From an uncultured Rubrobacteraceae bacterium (lineage in GTDB: Bacteria; Actinomycetota; Rubrobacteria; Rubrobacterales; Rubrobacteraceae), in contig CADCVE010000065.1 of assembly GCA_902806065.1 (NCBI GenBank), positions 19,443-83,442 on the forward strand: a DNA stretch of 64,000 nucleotides. Reading direction: 5' to 3'. The position numbers and the translations under genes were made by a program. The notes under the pieces are model-generated. The model ran no database searches. It had not been told where the DNA came from and saw nothing but the letters and a program-made list of their open reading frames with translations. This document shows, in pieces, positions 39,277 to 47,406 of this stretch (the stretch's first letter is position 1; each line of letters starts with the position of its first letter).

Positions 39277-39681
39277 CTAACCGTCTCCCGTCAGAATCTT
39301 CACCTCCCGCGAACTAAGCGACTCTCGGCGCGGGGTCCCGAGCGTGACGCGCCGGACGAAGCCTGCACCGGTCAGTCGAGGTCGATAAGTAGGGAAGGTG
39401 AGTAGCGCATAGCGGCCCGGGCCGCGCCCCCTGCGGGAGGGGCGATGTTCGATCCACAGTACGGGACGAGGTAGATCGGGGAGGCCGGAGGAGAATCGGT
39501 CCCGCACCACCTCGGCGGCGAGGCTCTCGACCATCTCGTCACCCCGGTTCTCAGGCAACTCGCTGCATATTACAACGGGGGCGTCATGGCCGGTCTCGCC
39601 CGGGTAGATCCGGATCCTGGCCCACCCCACCCCGTATCGGTAGCACCCGCCCTGGTGGATATAGTCGTATAGAGGCCCCAA
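39277..39681 (-). CDS. hypothetical protein, no family recognised
   Basis: This 134-residue protein starts MGPLYDYIHQGGCYRYGVGW and is polar, with an Arg-rich middle (RHPSRRGRGPGR-like). Codon use is like that of its neighbours. The TTG start at 39681 lacks a good ribosome binding site. It lies 29 bases downstream of clpP on the same strand and could be co-transcribed with it. No function can be read. Confidence 0.5.
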   Translation of the reverse strand: MGPLYDYIHQGGCYRYGVGWARIRIYPGETGHDAPVVICSELPENRGDEMVESLAAEVVRDRFSSGLPDLPRPVLWIEHRPSRRGRGPGRYALLTFPTYRPRLTGAGFVRRVTLGTPRRESLSSREVKILTGDG

Positions 39682-39710
39682 AACCGCTCTTGCCCTATCT
39701 TTCTCTATTC

Positions 39711-40358
39711 CTACTTGTCGAGCGAGACGTTCTCCCCGGGACGATTGACGACCCGGTCGATGACGCCATACTCGACGGCCCCCTCCGCGCTAAGCATGTA
39801 GTCACGGTCGGTGTCGTTCTCGACCTTGTCCACGGGCTGGCCCGTCATCTCCGCCAGAAGCTCGTTCATGCGCTTCTTGGTCCTCATGAGCTCCCTGGCG
39901 TGTATCTCGACATCCGAGACCTGCCCACCCAAACCTCCTACGCTCGGCTGGTGCAACAACACCCTCGTGTTCGGCAGGGCACTCCTCTTGCCCTTGGTCC
40001 CGGAGGCGAGCAAGAACGCTCCCATCGAGGCCGCCATCCCGAGAGCGGTCGTCGCCACGTCGCAGTTGACGAACTGCATGGTATCGTAGATCGCCATCCC
40101 CGCGTACACACTGCCACCCGGGGAGTTTATGTAGATGTTTATGTCCTGCTCCGGATCCTCGGCGTCCAGGTGTAGGAGTTGCGCCATAACCACGTTCGCT
40201 ACCTGATCGTTCACCGGCGTGCCAAGGAAGATGATCCTATCCGACAAAAGCCGCGAATAGATGTCCATCGTCCGCTCCCCACGCGGACTCTGCTCCGTCA
40301 CATAAGGAATTACCATCTGCCCTGGATCCTCATGGTCCTCACTCCGTATACTCCACAT
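39711..40358 (-). CDS. clpP: ATP-dependent Clp protease proteolytic subunit ClpP
   Basis: This 215-residue serine peptidase forms the tetradecameric barrel used with ClpX/ClpC. The catalytic triad is Ser111 in [11 protein letters not shown], His136 in [10 protein letters not shown] and an Asp near 187 (in [10 protein letters not shown]). Other family features are [19 protein letters not shown] and the QEGRMNELLA-like helix. The ATG at 40358 has GAGGAGA upstream. A shorter start at residue 15 would remove part of the N-terminal propeptide region. It is alone in the window, without clpX or a second clpP adjacent. Confidence 0.94.
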   Translation of the reverse strand: MWSIRSEDHEDPGQMVIPYVTEQSPRGERTMDIYSRLLSDRIIFLGTPVNDQVANVVMAQLLHLDAEDPEQDINIYINSPGGSVYAGMAIYDTMQFVNCDVATTALGMAASMGAFLLASGTKGKRSALPNTRVLLHQPSVGGLGGQVSDVEIHARELMRTKKRMNELLAEMTGQPVDKVENDTDRDYMLSAEGAVEYGVIDRVVNRPGENVSLDK

Positions 40359-40453
40359 ACTCTGTCTCCTCTCCGACGTTTGATCTATACTTTATCAGAG
40401 TAGCATTGTTGCAGTGTTTTGGCAAGTTTTATGTGGCGATTGGAGGTTGAAGC

Positions 40454-40741
40454 GTGGAGCTTCCACATTTGCGGGGTTTGCGGCAGCGGGCTGTCTTGAG
40501 CCAGGAGCAGTTGGCTGAGAGGAGTGGGGTAGCGCGGGACACCATCTCCAAACTGGAAACGGGTAGGCGCAAGGCCTATCCCACGACTATTCACAAGCTC
40601 GCGACCGGTCTCGAGGTGGAGCCGCGTATGTTGCTCGGAGGGGTCCAGTACGCGGAATCAGATACGGAGTTAGAGTCGACAACGGAGCCGGTAGAGGAGT
40701 CTCACGGGAAGCCGGAGGGCGATAGGAAGATAGGGTTCTAG
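40454..40741 (+). CDS. XRE-family HTH transcriptional regulator
   Basis: This 95-residue DNA-binding protein has an XRE/Cro helix-turn-helix over about residues 5-60: LRQRAVLSQEQLAERSGVAR, DTISKLETGRRKAYPTTI, then HKLATGLEVEPRMLL. The C-terminal 30 residues are acidic and disordered. It may autoregulate or act on neighbours. It is divergent from clpP, sharing about 95 bases. The start GTG at 40454 has no strong ribosome site. Confidence 0.85.
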   Translation: MELPHLRGLRQRAVLSQEQLAERSGVARDTISKLETGRRKAYPTTIHKLATGLEVEPRMLLGGVQYAESDTELESTTEPVEESHGKPEGDRKIGF

Positions 40742-40792
40742 CGTTACGCTCTGTCGGCCGGTTTGGCGAGCCTCTACCGTATACCCGGGAAA

Positions 40793-40833
40793 TCATACTT
40801 TCGGTGTCGTGAATCATACTTTCGGAGGATGTG
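40793..40833 (+). promoter_or_regulatory. direct-repeat element, copy at 40.8 kb
   Basis: TCATACTTTCGG (40793-40804) is repeated as TCATACTTTCGGAGGATGTG (40814-40833), 21 bases apart. The same 20-mer, with one base changed, is in the same arrangement at 44974-44993. The element ends about 300 bases before the acidic surface protein ATG. It is a likely regulator-binding site. Confidence 0.6.
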
Positions 40834-41133
40834 TTCTTGCACCCGGATCGCGAGAATTCAACCAGAGTCGTGGAGAAGTCACGCAGGGGAGGATCAAAGA
40901 TGGGCGAACAGCACGGATGAGAGGGGTTGTAGCTCTCACAAGCCGTGCTGCGGGCCGTGATGAGAGCTGCGGCGAGACCAGCGACGCTCTCCGTGGGCCA
41001 CGGCGCCGCCCGGACAACAACATGATGCCCCTGAACGAAGTTATCTGGCTCCGGCCATCCTCCGGGCTTATGTCAGGATATAGTGGCAAGTAGCTCAAAC
41101 GTAGAGCTTCATCCGTCGGGAAGGAGCGGGAGG
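40834..41133 (+). other. possible decayed RTX-type gene
   Basis: This stretch lies between the direct-repeat element and the surface protein. Its longest frame reads GRDESCGETSDALRG and PRRRPDNN, which looks like broken Ca-binding RTX turns (GxDxLxG). The frame has no signal peptide and no matching start. An ATG-led frame near 40900 (MGEQHG) stops at once. I would not call a gene; a decayed RTX-like gene is possible. Confidence 0.25.
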
Positions 41134-42357
41134 ATGGGAAACAGTAAAGAGGTTGCTAGATCAGAGAAGTTGCGCGCGACGTTGCTGATCGCGGCTTCGC
41201 TGGCGATGCTGATGGTGACCATTTCCCCCCTGGCCGCGCAAGAAGTCCCCGCCGATAACGTCCCGGAAGATTTAGACCCACCGACCGTACAACCCGTGTC
41301 CGTTCAGGAACCTCCCGGAGAACCAACCACGGTAATACCCGTGGAGCCAGTTACGGCTCCTCCCGAGATACCGCCCACGGCAGAAGTGCCTGGGCAACTG
41401 CCCGCGGAAGTGCCTGAGGAACCGTTAGGGGAGATGCCTGTCGAGCCGTCGGTAGAACCGCCCGTGGGCGTCCCGGGGAATTGCGATCACGTAGCCGGGG
41501 AATTTTTGGTGGGCTATGTCTCGGAGGAGGCCTTGCGCGCGGCTCCGCGGGAGAACGTAGCCGAGACCTTCGGCGGCATCCTCGCGCAGCACCTCGTCTT
41601 CGCGGACATAAAGAACATATCCGATCCGGCTGCCCGGCTCGCCGCCGAAGAAGCCAAGAGGCAGGAACTCGCGGCCCGGCCCGGCGTCTCCTACGCCGAG
41701 TACAACTGCGTCAGCCAGGCAGCATCAGCCGAGATGGCTCCCAGGTCGATACCCTCGATCGCCAGTTGCGGCGACTGTGGCAGGACCGTCGTCGAGGGAG
41801 CCCGCAGGATCATCGACGACGGGTTCGAGGGCACCGGCAGCAAGGGCGGCTTCAACGCGGCCCTCGAAGCCGCCAAGTCCTCCGATGCCGAAGACAACGT
41901 AGCCTTCGCCTCCGAGGCCGGCGAAGACGCCAGCGAAGATCGAGATTCCGCCGATGATGCTGACGGTGAGGATGAAGACAGTACTGCTACTAGTAGTAGC
42001 GACGAGAGCGAACCTGGTGAAGGCTCCGAAGACGGAGCCGCAGAAGACGGAGCCAATGAGTCCGAGGCTGATGAAAAGGCGGACTCCGGCTCTGACGACG
42101 AAGCAAACGATGGTGAAGATGCTACCGGCGAAGGTGGTTTTAGTGGAGAAGCCGCCTCCGGCGAGGACACCCCCGGCGAAGAGGAAGACACCGGCGTGGA
42201 TTCGTTAAGCGCGACGCCTGTCACGGGGAAGAACGTAGCCTCCTCGTCGAGCGCAGAGCCTCGCGAGATAAGTGGTCCTGGGGTACTGGCTCTGGGGGCG
42301 GGCGCCTTTCTTCTGGTAGCCGGCGTCTTCGTGGGGCGCAGGATCCTACAAGGGTAA
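41134..42357 (+). CDS. secreted acidic surface protein with C-terminal anchor
   Basis: This 407-residue protein has a signal peptide (LRATLLIAASLAMLMVTISP ending near Ala-Gln), a Pro/Glu-rich segment (EPTTVIPVEPVTAPPEIPPT) and a globular part (about 110-190) that resembles a subtilase prodomain: GEFLVGYVSEEALRAAPREN to ARPGVSYAEYNC. About 140 residues of low-complexity Asp/Glu/Ser (GEDEDSTATSSSDESEPGEG) follow. The end has SATPVTG, an 18-residue spacer and a TM helix (GVLALGAGAFLLVAGVFVG) with RR, a sortase-like or TM anchor. ATG with GGGAGG upstream at 41134. Confidence 0.83.
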   Translation: MGNSKEVARSEKLRATLLIAASLAMLMVTISPLAAQEVPADNVPEDLDPPTVQPVSVQEPPGEPTTVIPVEPVTAPPEIPPTAEVPGQLPAEVPEEPLGEMPVEPSVEPPVGVPGNCDHVAGEFLVGYVSEEALRAAPRENVAETFGGILAQHLVFADIKNISDPAARLAAEEAKRQELAARPGVSYAEYNCVSQAASAEMAPRSIPSIASCGDCGRTVVEGARRIIDDGFEGTGSKGGFNAALEAAKSSDAEDNVAFASEAGEDASEDRDSADDADGEDEDSTATSSSDESEPGEGSEDGAAEDGANESEADEKADSGSDDEANDGEDATGEGGFSGEAASGEDTPGEEEDTGVDSLSATPVTGKNVASSSSAEPREISGPGVLALGAGAFLLVAGVFVGRRILQG

Positions 42358-42378
42358 CCTCGGGACTCTTCTCTGCCT

Positions 42379-43020
42379 TTACGGTTCCAAACGGATAATG
42401 CCGCGTTTGAGGGCGGCGGTTACGGCGGCGGTTCGATCGGTGACGCTGAGCTTGTCGAAGATGTGGAGCATGTGGCTCTTGACGGTCGTCTCGCTGACCC
42501 AGAGCTGTTTGGCGATCTCCTTATTGCTCGTCCCGCGGGCGACCAACTCCAGGACTTCTATCTCCCGGGTGCTGAGGCCCTCTTCGGCGGGGCCTCGCAT
42601 CCTTTGCATCAGCCGGGCAGCCACGCCGGGGTCCAGGGGAGACTCGCCCCGCGCGACCAGCCGTATCGCCTCGAATAGCTCCTCGCGTGGAGTGTCCTTC
42701 AAGAGGTAGCCGGTCGCGCCGGTCTCGATGGCCCGCAGGATATCCGCGTCGCTCTCGTAAGTGGTCAGGACCAGTACATGGACCTCAGGGTGCTCCGCCT
42801 TGATATGACCTATCGCCGTGACACCGTCCATCTCCGGCATGCGTAAGTCCATCAAGACGACCTGGGGCCTGAGGTCGCTGGTCAGCGCCACGGCCTCCTT
42901 ACCGTTCTCCGCCTCTCCAACGACTTCAAAGTCCGGCTCGCCGTTGATCATGCCGCGCAAGCCGGTTCGCACGACCGGATGGTCGTCGGAGATCAAAATA
43001 CGTATCTGCTGCTCACTCAT
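42379..43020 (-). CDS. NarL/LuxR-type response regulator
   Basis: This 213-residue regulator has a receiver domain (about 6-122) with phospho-acceptor Asp58 in VVLMDLRMPEMDG and a C-terminal LuxR-type HTH (about 145-205): STREIEVLELVARGTSNKEI, then AKQLWVSETTVKSHMLHIF. It receives phosphate from the histidine kinase immediately upstream; its ATG overlaps that gene's stop by 4 bases. Its likely targets include the TCATMCTTTCGGAGGATGTG element found on both sides of the locus, which is inference. Confidence 0.94.
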   Translation of the reverse strand: MSEQQIRILISDDHPVVRTGLRGMINGEPDFEVVGEAENGKEAVALTSDLRPQVVLMDLRMPEMDGVTAIGHIKAEHPEVHVLVLTTYESDADILRAIETGATGYLLKDTPREELFEAIRLVARGESPLDPGVAARLMQRMRGPAEEGLSTREIEVLELVARGTSNKEIAKQLWVSETTVKSHMLHIFDKLSVTDRTAAVTAALKRGIIRLEP

Positions 43021-44756
43021 GTAACCTCCTTGACGTCCCGCGGGGCTCCCCGCGAGGACTCGGTCTCGGGACCCCGGCCCCCCATGACTACCGGAAGCTC
43101 TACAGCGAGCGTGGAGCCCTCGCCGGGCGCGCTCTCTATGGAGAGAACACCACCAACTCCTTCGACCCTCTCACGCATCCCCTTGAGGCCGAAGCCGCCG
43201 GAATCCCGGTCTCTTTTCTTTTCGCCCTCGCGGGCGGGATCGAAGCCCGCCCCATCGTCGCGCGCATCCAGCGCGATGGTCTCTCCCATATAGGAGATCG
43301 TCAATGCCGCCCGGCTGACTCCCCGAGCGTGTTTGCGGACGTTGTTCAGTGCCTCCTGCGCCACCCGGAACAACGTCGCCTCTACCTCCGAAGGCAAGGG
43401 ATGCGGCGTACCGGTGGTGGCGACGGTGGCGGCGATACCGCTCTCCTCGGTCCAGCGCCCCGCGAGACGCTGCAAGGCCTCGGGCAGCGACGCGTTCTCC
43501 AGAGGCTCCGGTCTGAGGGCCCACACCAGGCGCCGCGCCTCCGTCAGGCTCTCCCGGGCGGTGAGGCGTGCCTGTTCGAGGTGATGCTGTGCCCGGCTGG
43601 AGGTCGCTGGCACGTCCCCTTCGGCCGCTTCGAGGTTCATTACTATGCTCGTGAACCCCTGCGCCAAGGTGTCGTGGATCTCGTGCGCCATCCGCTGTCG
43701 TTCCCTCAAGACCCCGGCCTGCCGTCCGGCCCGGCGAGCCTCCTCGACGAGCCGCAGGTTCTCCAGCGCGAGCGCCGCCTGAACGCCGATAGTTTCGTAC
43801 GCACGGCCCGCGCTCCTAGAGAAGCGCCTCCCCGAAGAGGCCACTGCGAGCAGCCCGATCCTCCGGTCCCCCGGCGCGACCAGCGGCAGCATCAGTACGG
43901 ACCGTACGCCTCGCTCCCTCCACACCGCCCGCTCGGAGGCGGGCAACTCCCCGGGCCGCAGCGTTCGTAAGGCTCCACGCCCTGTACCCACCAACGCCCG
44001 TACGTCTACCCCGCCAAGGCGCAGGTCCTCCGGCCAGCCGCGCAAGAACCACGGCGTCCACGCCTCCGGGGTAGCGAAAGGTGTAGAGACATTCCCTTCC
44101 ACCGGAGAACCGGACCACCACAACGCCGTCCCACCCGCCGCCGGGCTCGCCGGGTTGTCGCCGATGGCGTTCACTATCTCCTGCGGGCTGCTGGCCGCCC
44201 TTATACCCCGGCTAGCCTCGTAGAGGGCTTCCTGGTCCGCCAGGGCCGCGCGGCCCTCGGTCCCGCCCAGCAAGCCACCCGCCAGCGCCAGCGCGAGATA
44301 CTTCACCGTCTCATCCAGGTCCAGGGGCCCGTAGAGGAGTCCAACCGTCTGGCTTACGCACACCGAGACCAGGGCAATCAGCACCCCGTGCGTCGCCGCT
44401 GCCGCACCAACCCTGCGCACTACCCAGTAAGCCGCGAAGACCGCCAGCAGCATGTGTATCAAGGGCATGACCCACGCGCCCACAATGTTCCCGAACTGCT
44501 CGGCCTGCTCGGGCGTAGCGTCCAGGCCAAGCAAGGAGACGATGAGGACGTAATTGTAGGCAAGCAGATACAGCAACAGGTAAGGGACGACTCCAACCAC
44601 AGCGCCAGCCAACAGGACCCGTCCCCAGCGCACGCCGGGCGGCCCGCTTCTAGCCGGCCTCGTCTCCACCTGATCCATCACCGGTCCCGCAAGGTTGGGG
44701 TCTGGCGCGGAAGAGCGGAATGTAAAAAGAGATCCCAACCTTCTGATCCTCGTCAT
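43017..44756 (-). CDS. sensor histidine kinase with GAF domain (HisKA_3)
   Basis: This protein of about 579 residues has four to five TM helices near the N-terminus (GRVLLAGAVVGVVPYLLLYL onward), a GAF-like domain (about 180-330; REVRSVLMLPLVAPGDRRIG region), the phospho-His box RQRMAHEIHDTLAQGFTSIV, and an HATPase domain with NNVRKHARG, DDGAGFDP and GFGLKGMRERVEG. I chose ATG 44756 because a TATAAT box lies 10 bases upstream, giving a leaderless start; the frame is open to 44900 and other ATGs (44678, 44768) exist. It partners the response regulator downstream. Confidence 0.9.
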   Translation of the reverse strand: MTRIRRLGSLFTFRSSAPDPNLAGPVMDQVETRPARSGPPGVRWGRVLLAGAVVGVVPYLLLYLLAYNYVLIVSLLGLDATPEQAEQFGNIVGAWVMPLIHMLLAVFAAYWVVRRVGAAAATHGVLIALVSVCVSQTVGLLYGPLDLDETVKYLALALAGGLLGGTEGRAALADQEALYEASRGIRAASSPQEIVNAIGDNPASPAAGGTALWWSGSPVEGNVSTPFATPEAWTPWFLRGWPEDLRLGGVDVRALVGTGRGALRTLRPGELPASERAVWRERGVRSVLMLPLVAPGDRRIGLLAVASSGRRFSRSAGRAYETIGVQAALALENLRLVEEARRAGRQAGVLRERQRMAHEIHDTLAQGFTSIVMNLEAAEGDVPATSSRAQHHLEQARLTARESLTEARRLVWALRPEPLENASLPEALQRLAGRWTEESGIAATVATTGTPHPLPSEVEATLFRVAQEALNNVRKHARGVSRAALTISYMGETIALDARDDGAGFDPAREGEKKRDRDSGGFGLKGMRERVEGVGGVLSIESAPGEGSTLAVELPVVMGGRGPETESSRGAPRDVKEVT

Positions 44757-44766
44757 GGCTGAGACC

Positions 44767-44772
44767 ATTATA
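44767..44772 (-). promoter_or_regulatory. -10 box for the histidine kinase operon
   Basis: On the minus strand TATAAT (44772-44767) is followed after 10 bases by the ATG at 44756. There is no ribosome binding site, so a leaderless transcript is plausible. The gap 44757-45057 otherwise holds the direct-repeat element. Confidence 0.4.
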
Positions 44773-44951
44773 GTGCCCGTAGTAGCGTCCGCAGGGGGCG
44801 AGCAGTCCCCTATAGTATAGTCCGTTCCTCGTTGAGGTAGCCCCGCAAATCTCATCGCACCCTGTCCCTCCAGCAATAGTGCCCCGAGGCACCCCATCAC
44901 GTAGGATGATTACAGAGCAGCCCCGCCCCCACAACCCTTTTTAGCCCAATA

Positions 44952-44993
44952 TCATCCTTTCAGACACCCGAACTCATCCTTTCGGAGGATGTG
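44952..44993 (+). promoter_or_regulatory. direct-repeat element, copy at 44.9 kb
   Basis: TCATCCTTTC (44952-44961) is repeated 22 bases on as TCATCCTTTCGGAGGATGTG (44974-44993). The 20-mer matches the copy at 40814-40833 in 19 of 20 bases and lies upstream of a decayed secreted protein. It is likely a shared operator or promoter element. Confidence 0.62.
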
Positions 44994-45057
44994 GCTCCGT
45001 ATCTTTCGTGGCAATATCTCCCCGATCCCGTTACGACTCGCGGAGAAGGAAGCACGA

Positions 45058-45449
45058 TGACGAAGCCAGTAGTTGTAGCGGTGATGTTGGCTCTGCTCTC
45101 ATGCTCGCGGCCCCTGCGCTGGCGCAAGAGGAGAGCGTCCTGGCAACCGGAAGGCTGGAGAGATAGGGCATCACGACCTACTAGTCCAGCGCTCATATCA
45201 TTGGAGACGAAGCGTCTGCGCCGTCTACGCGTTGAGCAGCGACATTGTCGACTCGATGCTTACATTGGCCAGTGCGTCACCATCTATGGTGCTCCGGCTC
45301 CCGGTTATAAGTCCGGTCAGGTCGAAGGAGGTCCGCCCCCAGTGGACGTTACCGGGGTAAAGCCGGTGCTGTTCTACGAGTCCTTACCGGGTCTCCGTCT
45401 ACGAGCCAGTGTTTCTCTGACCTGCGGGTGCTGTATCGGGGGCCAATGA
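45058..45449 (+). pseudogene. frameshifted small secreted protein
   Basis: An ATG at 45058 reads MTKPVVVAVMLALL. One frame over it continues as MLAAPALAQEESVLATGRLE, a normal signal peptide and start of a mature protein, then is broken by stops (RLER*GITTY*). A third frame gives AVYALSSDIVD, and the first frame resumes as DAYIGQCVTIYGAPAPGYKS and GQVEGGPPPVDVTGVKPV. At least three shifts and two stops are needed, so the gene is dead. It resembles small exported proteins with a GQ-VTIYG core. Family not named. Confidence 0.75.
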
Positions 45450-45580
45450 GAGGTAAGGGCCGGATCTTTCGAGGGATTCTTTTCTAGCTCTAGTGCCTCG
45501 TCGAAACCCTCGGACCGGCGTTGCGTAAACTGTTTCATAGAGGGTCGAGCGGCTTTGCTCGATCTCGAAAGGAGACGCTA

Positions 45581-46138
45581 ATGCAAATCGCCAGAGGTAG
45601 CAAAACCCTGTTCGTCGCTCTCTTAGCCACGGCAATCCTCGCAACGGGTTGCGGCGCGGAGGAGAAAACGCAAGACGACCGCGCCGATGAGCAAAGCGCC
45701 CGGGAGCAAACCACGGAGCGGACAGAAGAGCGGACAAAGGAGTACACGAAGGTGGGCAAGAAGGGCGACGAAGACAAGGGCTCAGGCGGGGAGGTCGCGC
45801 TGGAGGTCGGCGGTGATCCGGGGACCGCGTTCTCTGGTGTATGCAGTATCGGGGACGAGGAGAACGAGATCAGCGGAGAGGCACCCGAGAGCTTCTCTTA
45901 TGAACTGGGAGGCCAGCAACTCGAGTGCGAGATCCGAAAAGAAGGCACGGACTCCGGCGCGCTGGAGGTTCTCCTTACCGGCCCCGGCGACCGTATCGAG
46001 CAGCGGATCGACAGCCCCGGCGGCACCATAAACCTGGTGTACTCGGAGAACGGCGTCTCCTCCTCGACCTCTTCCTCAGGCTCCTCCAGCTCCGTCAACC
46101 AGGTGATCTCTAGCTCTTCCTCGTCGGGCTCCAAGTAA
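45581..46138 (+). CDS. secreted lipoprotein with Ser-rich tail
   Basis: This 185-residue lipoprotein has a signal peptide with lipobox LLATAILATGCG; Cys is lipidated. A charged linker (QTTERTEERTKEYTKVGKKG) precedes a folded part of about 95 residues (VALEVGGDPGTAFSGVCSIG; GQQLECEIRKE) with two further Cys, possibly a disulfide. The C-terminus is a poly-Ser stretch. The ATG at 45581 follows AAAGGAG. Function unknown. It lies on the same strand as the decayed secreted gene. Confidence 0.8.
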   Translation: MQIARGSKTLFVALLATAILATGCGAEEKTQDDRADEQSAREQTTERTEERTKEYTKVGKKGDEDKGSGGEVALEVGGDPGTAFSGVCSIGDEENEISGEAPESFSYELGGQQLECEIRKEGTDSGALEVLLTGPGDRIEQRIDSPGGTINLVYSENGVSSSTSSSGSSSSVNQVISSSSSSGSK

Positions 46139-46160
46139 GGGGAACGGGCCCGGCGCGTGC

Positions 46161-46358
46161 CTATTGCAATAGCTTCTTGAGCTCGTCTTCGAGGTAGGCG
46201 GCAGTAACCGTTCCTTCGGGGGCGTAGGCAACGGCCTCTTTACAGAGGTGATAGAGGGCGAGGGTGCGGGTCGGGGAGAGGCGACGGCTCCCGGCCTGCT
46301 CAAGGACCAGCCGCATCAACTCCAGCGCCACCTCAGCATCCGTCTTGCGCTGCTCCAA
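46161..46358 (-). CDS. small hypothetical protein
   Basis: This 65-residue helical protein reads MEQRKTDAEVALELMRLVLE, then AVAYAPEGTVTAAYLEDELK. It starts at a TTG with AGAGAGG close upstream. No family recognised. It is convergent with the lipoprotein gene. Confidence 0.5.
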   Translation of the reverse strand: MEQRKTDAEVALELMRLVLEQAGSRRLSPTRTLALYHLCKEAVAYAPEGTVTAAYLEDELKKLLQ

Positions 46359-46581
46359 AGCCTCTCTCTACCTCGTAATAGCCGGTCGATTTTCGGGGTC
46401 TGACGTCTGTGCGTTACGACGAACCGTTCACCCGTCTCTGGCGGGTCCTTCGGGCGGTCCCTGATAATAATAGCTGGATACGGAGATTGAGGGTGGAGGA
46501 AGGCGTTATGGTAAACTCGACGGACCTTGATCTTCCAGGTCAAACGTCCGCATATCAGGCACGATATTCCAGGGGTCGCTC

Positions 46582-47250
46582 GTGGATAACGTCAGGCGTG
46601 TCTACACTCGTTGCCCCATGTGCCGGTACGTCTTCCGGGCGCCACGCGTCGGTACCTACGTAACAGTCGGTCGCGAGCCAGACCTCTGCCCCAAGTTCCC
46701 CGGCCGCCAATCCGACGGCGCGCGGCTCATACAGAGCGGAGTAACCATGTGTCCGGCCTGCTCCTTCGCCGCCCGCGAGGACTTCGACGGCCTCGACCTC
46801 TCCCCTATCGAGCGCCACGACCTGGAGGAGCGGCTCAAAGACGACGGCCTACTGCGCGTCTTCCGCACGAGCCCGCCACGCTGGCTCGCCTTCCACGCTG
46901 CCGAAGTCTGCGGCCAGGAACGCGCCCTCCCAGCCCGGGACCTCGGCGACCTCTGCCTGCGCGCCTCCTGGGTCTGCCGCAAGGAGAAGGAGCAACCATT
47001 CGAGAGCACCTTCCAGCTCCGTACCGTCCGCTACTTCTTGCGCGCCCTCGAAGAAGAGGGCCTGCGCGGTCGCGAGCTCTCCGTCACGACCTATCTCGTC
47101 GGCGAGCTAAACCGCCGCCTCGGCAACCACCGCGAAGCCCTCAACTGGTACGTCAACGCAGAACGTACTATAGAAGGCGATGAGAGCCTCGCCTGGCTCG
47201 ACCGACTCATTACCCAACAAAGCAAGCTCGCTAGAGAACAAGCCGCGTAG
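46582..47250 (+). CDS. DUF2225 family protein
   Basis: This 222-residue protein fits the DUF2225 family: two Cys pairs in RCPMCRYVFRAP and TMCPACSFAAR, plus a conserved DLCP in between, make a zinc-binding module. A helical C-terminal half resembles TPR repeats (YLVGELNRRLGNHREALNWY). Biochemical role is unknown. A GTG start has AGGGG upstream. It lies between the small hypothetical gene and the LCP gene. Confidence 0.82.
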   Translation: MDNVRRVYTRCPMCRYVFRAPRVGTYVTVGREPDLCPKFPGRQSDGARLIQSGVTMCPACSFAAREDFDGLDLSPIERHDLEERLKDDGLLRVFRTSPPRWLAFHAAEVCGQERALPARDLGDLCLRASWVCRKEKEQPFESTFQLRTVRYFLRALEEEGLRGRELSVTTYLVGELNRRLGNHREALNWYVNAERTIEGDESLAWLDRLITQQSKLAREQAA

Positions 47251-47251
47251 T

Positions 47252-47289
47252 AGCTCTCAGCCGTCAGCTTATCCATTTGAGGATAAGCT
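47252..47289. repeat. TCAGC-type repeat and hairpin after the DUF2225 gene
   Basis: AGCTCTCAGCCGTCAGCTTA (47252-47271) belongs to the TCAGCC/GTCAGC repeat type. It overlaps the 9-bp stem AGCTTATCC (47266-47274) / GGATAAGCT (47281-47289), a likely terminator hairpin between the convergent DUF2225 and LCP genes. A complementary GCTGTCGGCTGAAAGCTG lies at 47379-47396. Confidence 0.45.
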
Positions 47290-47406
47290 TTCGTGCTTTC
47301 GCTCACCCAGGCAATCAAGGGACGCTACTCTCCCCAGTTCTCTCTCTAAACTCTCCGACCATCACTACGAGGTTCTTGCTGTCGGCTGAAAGCTGATTCC
47401 CGGTAA

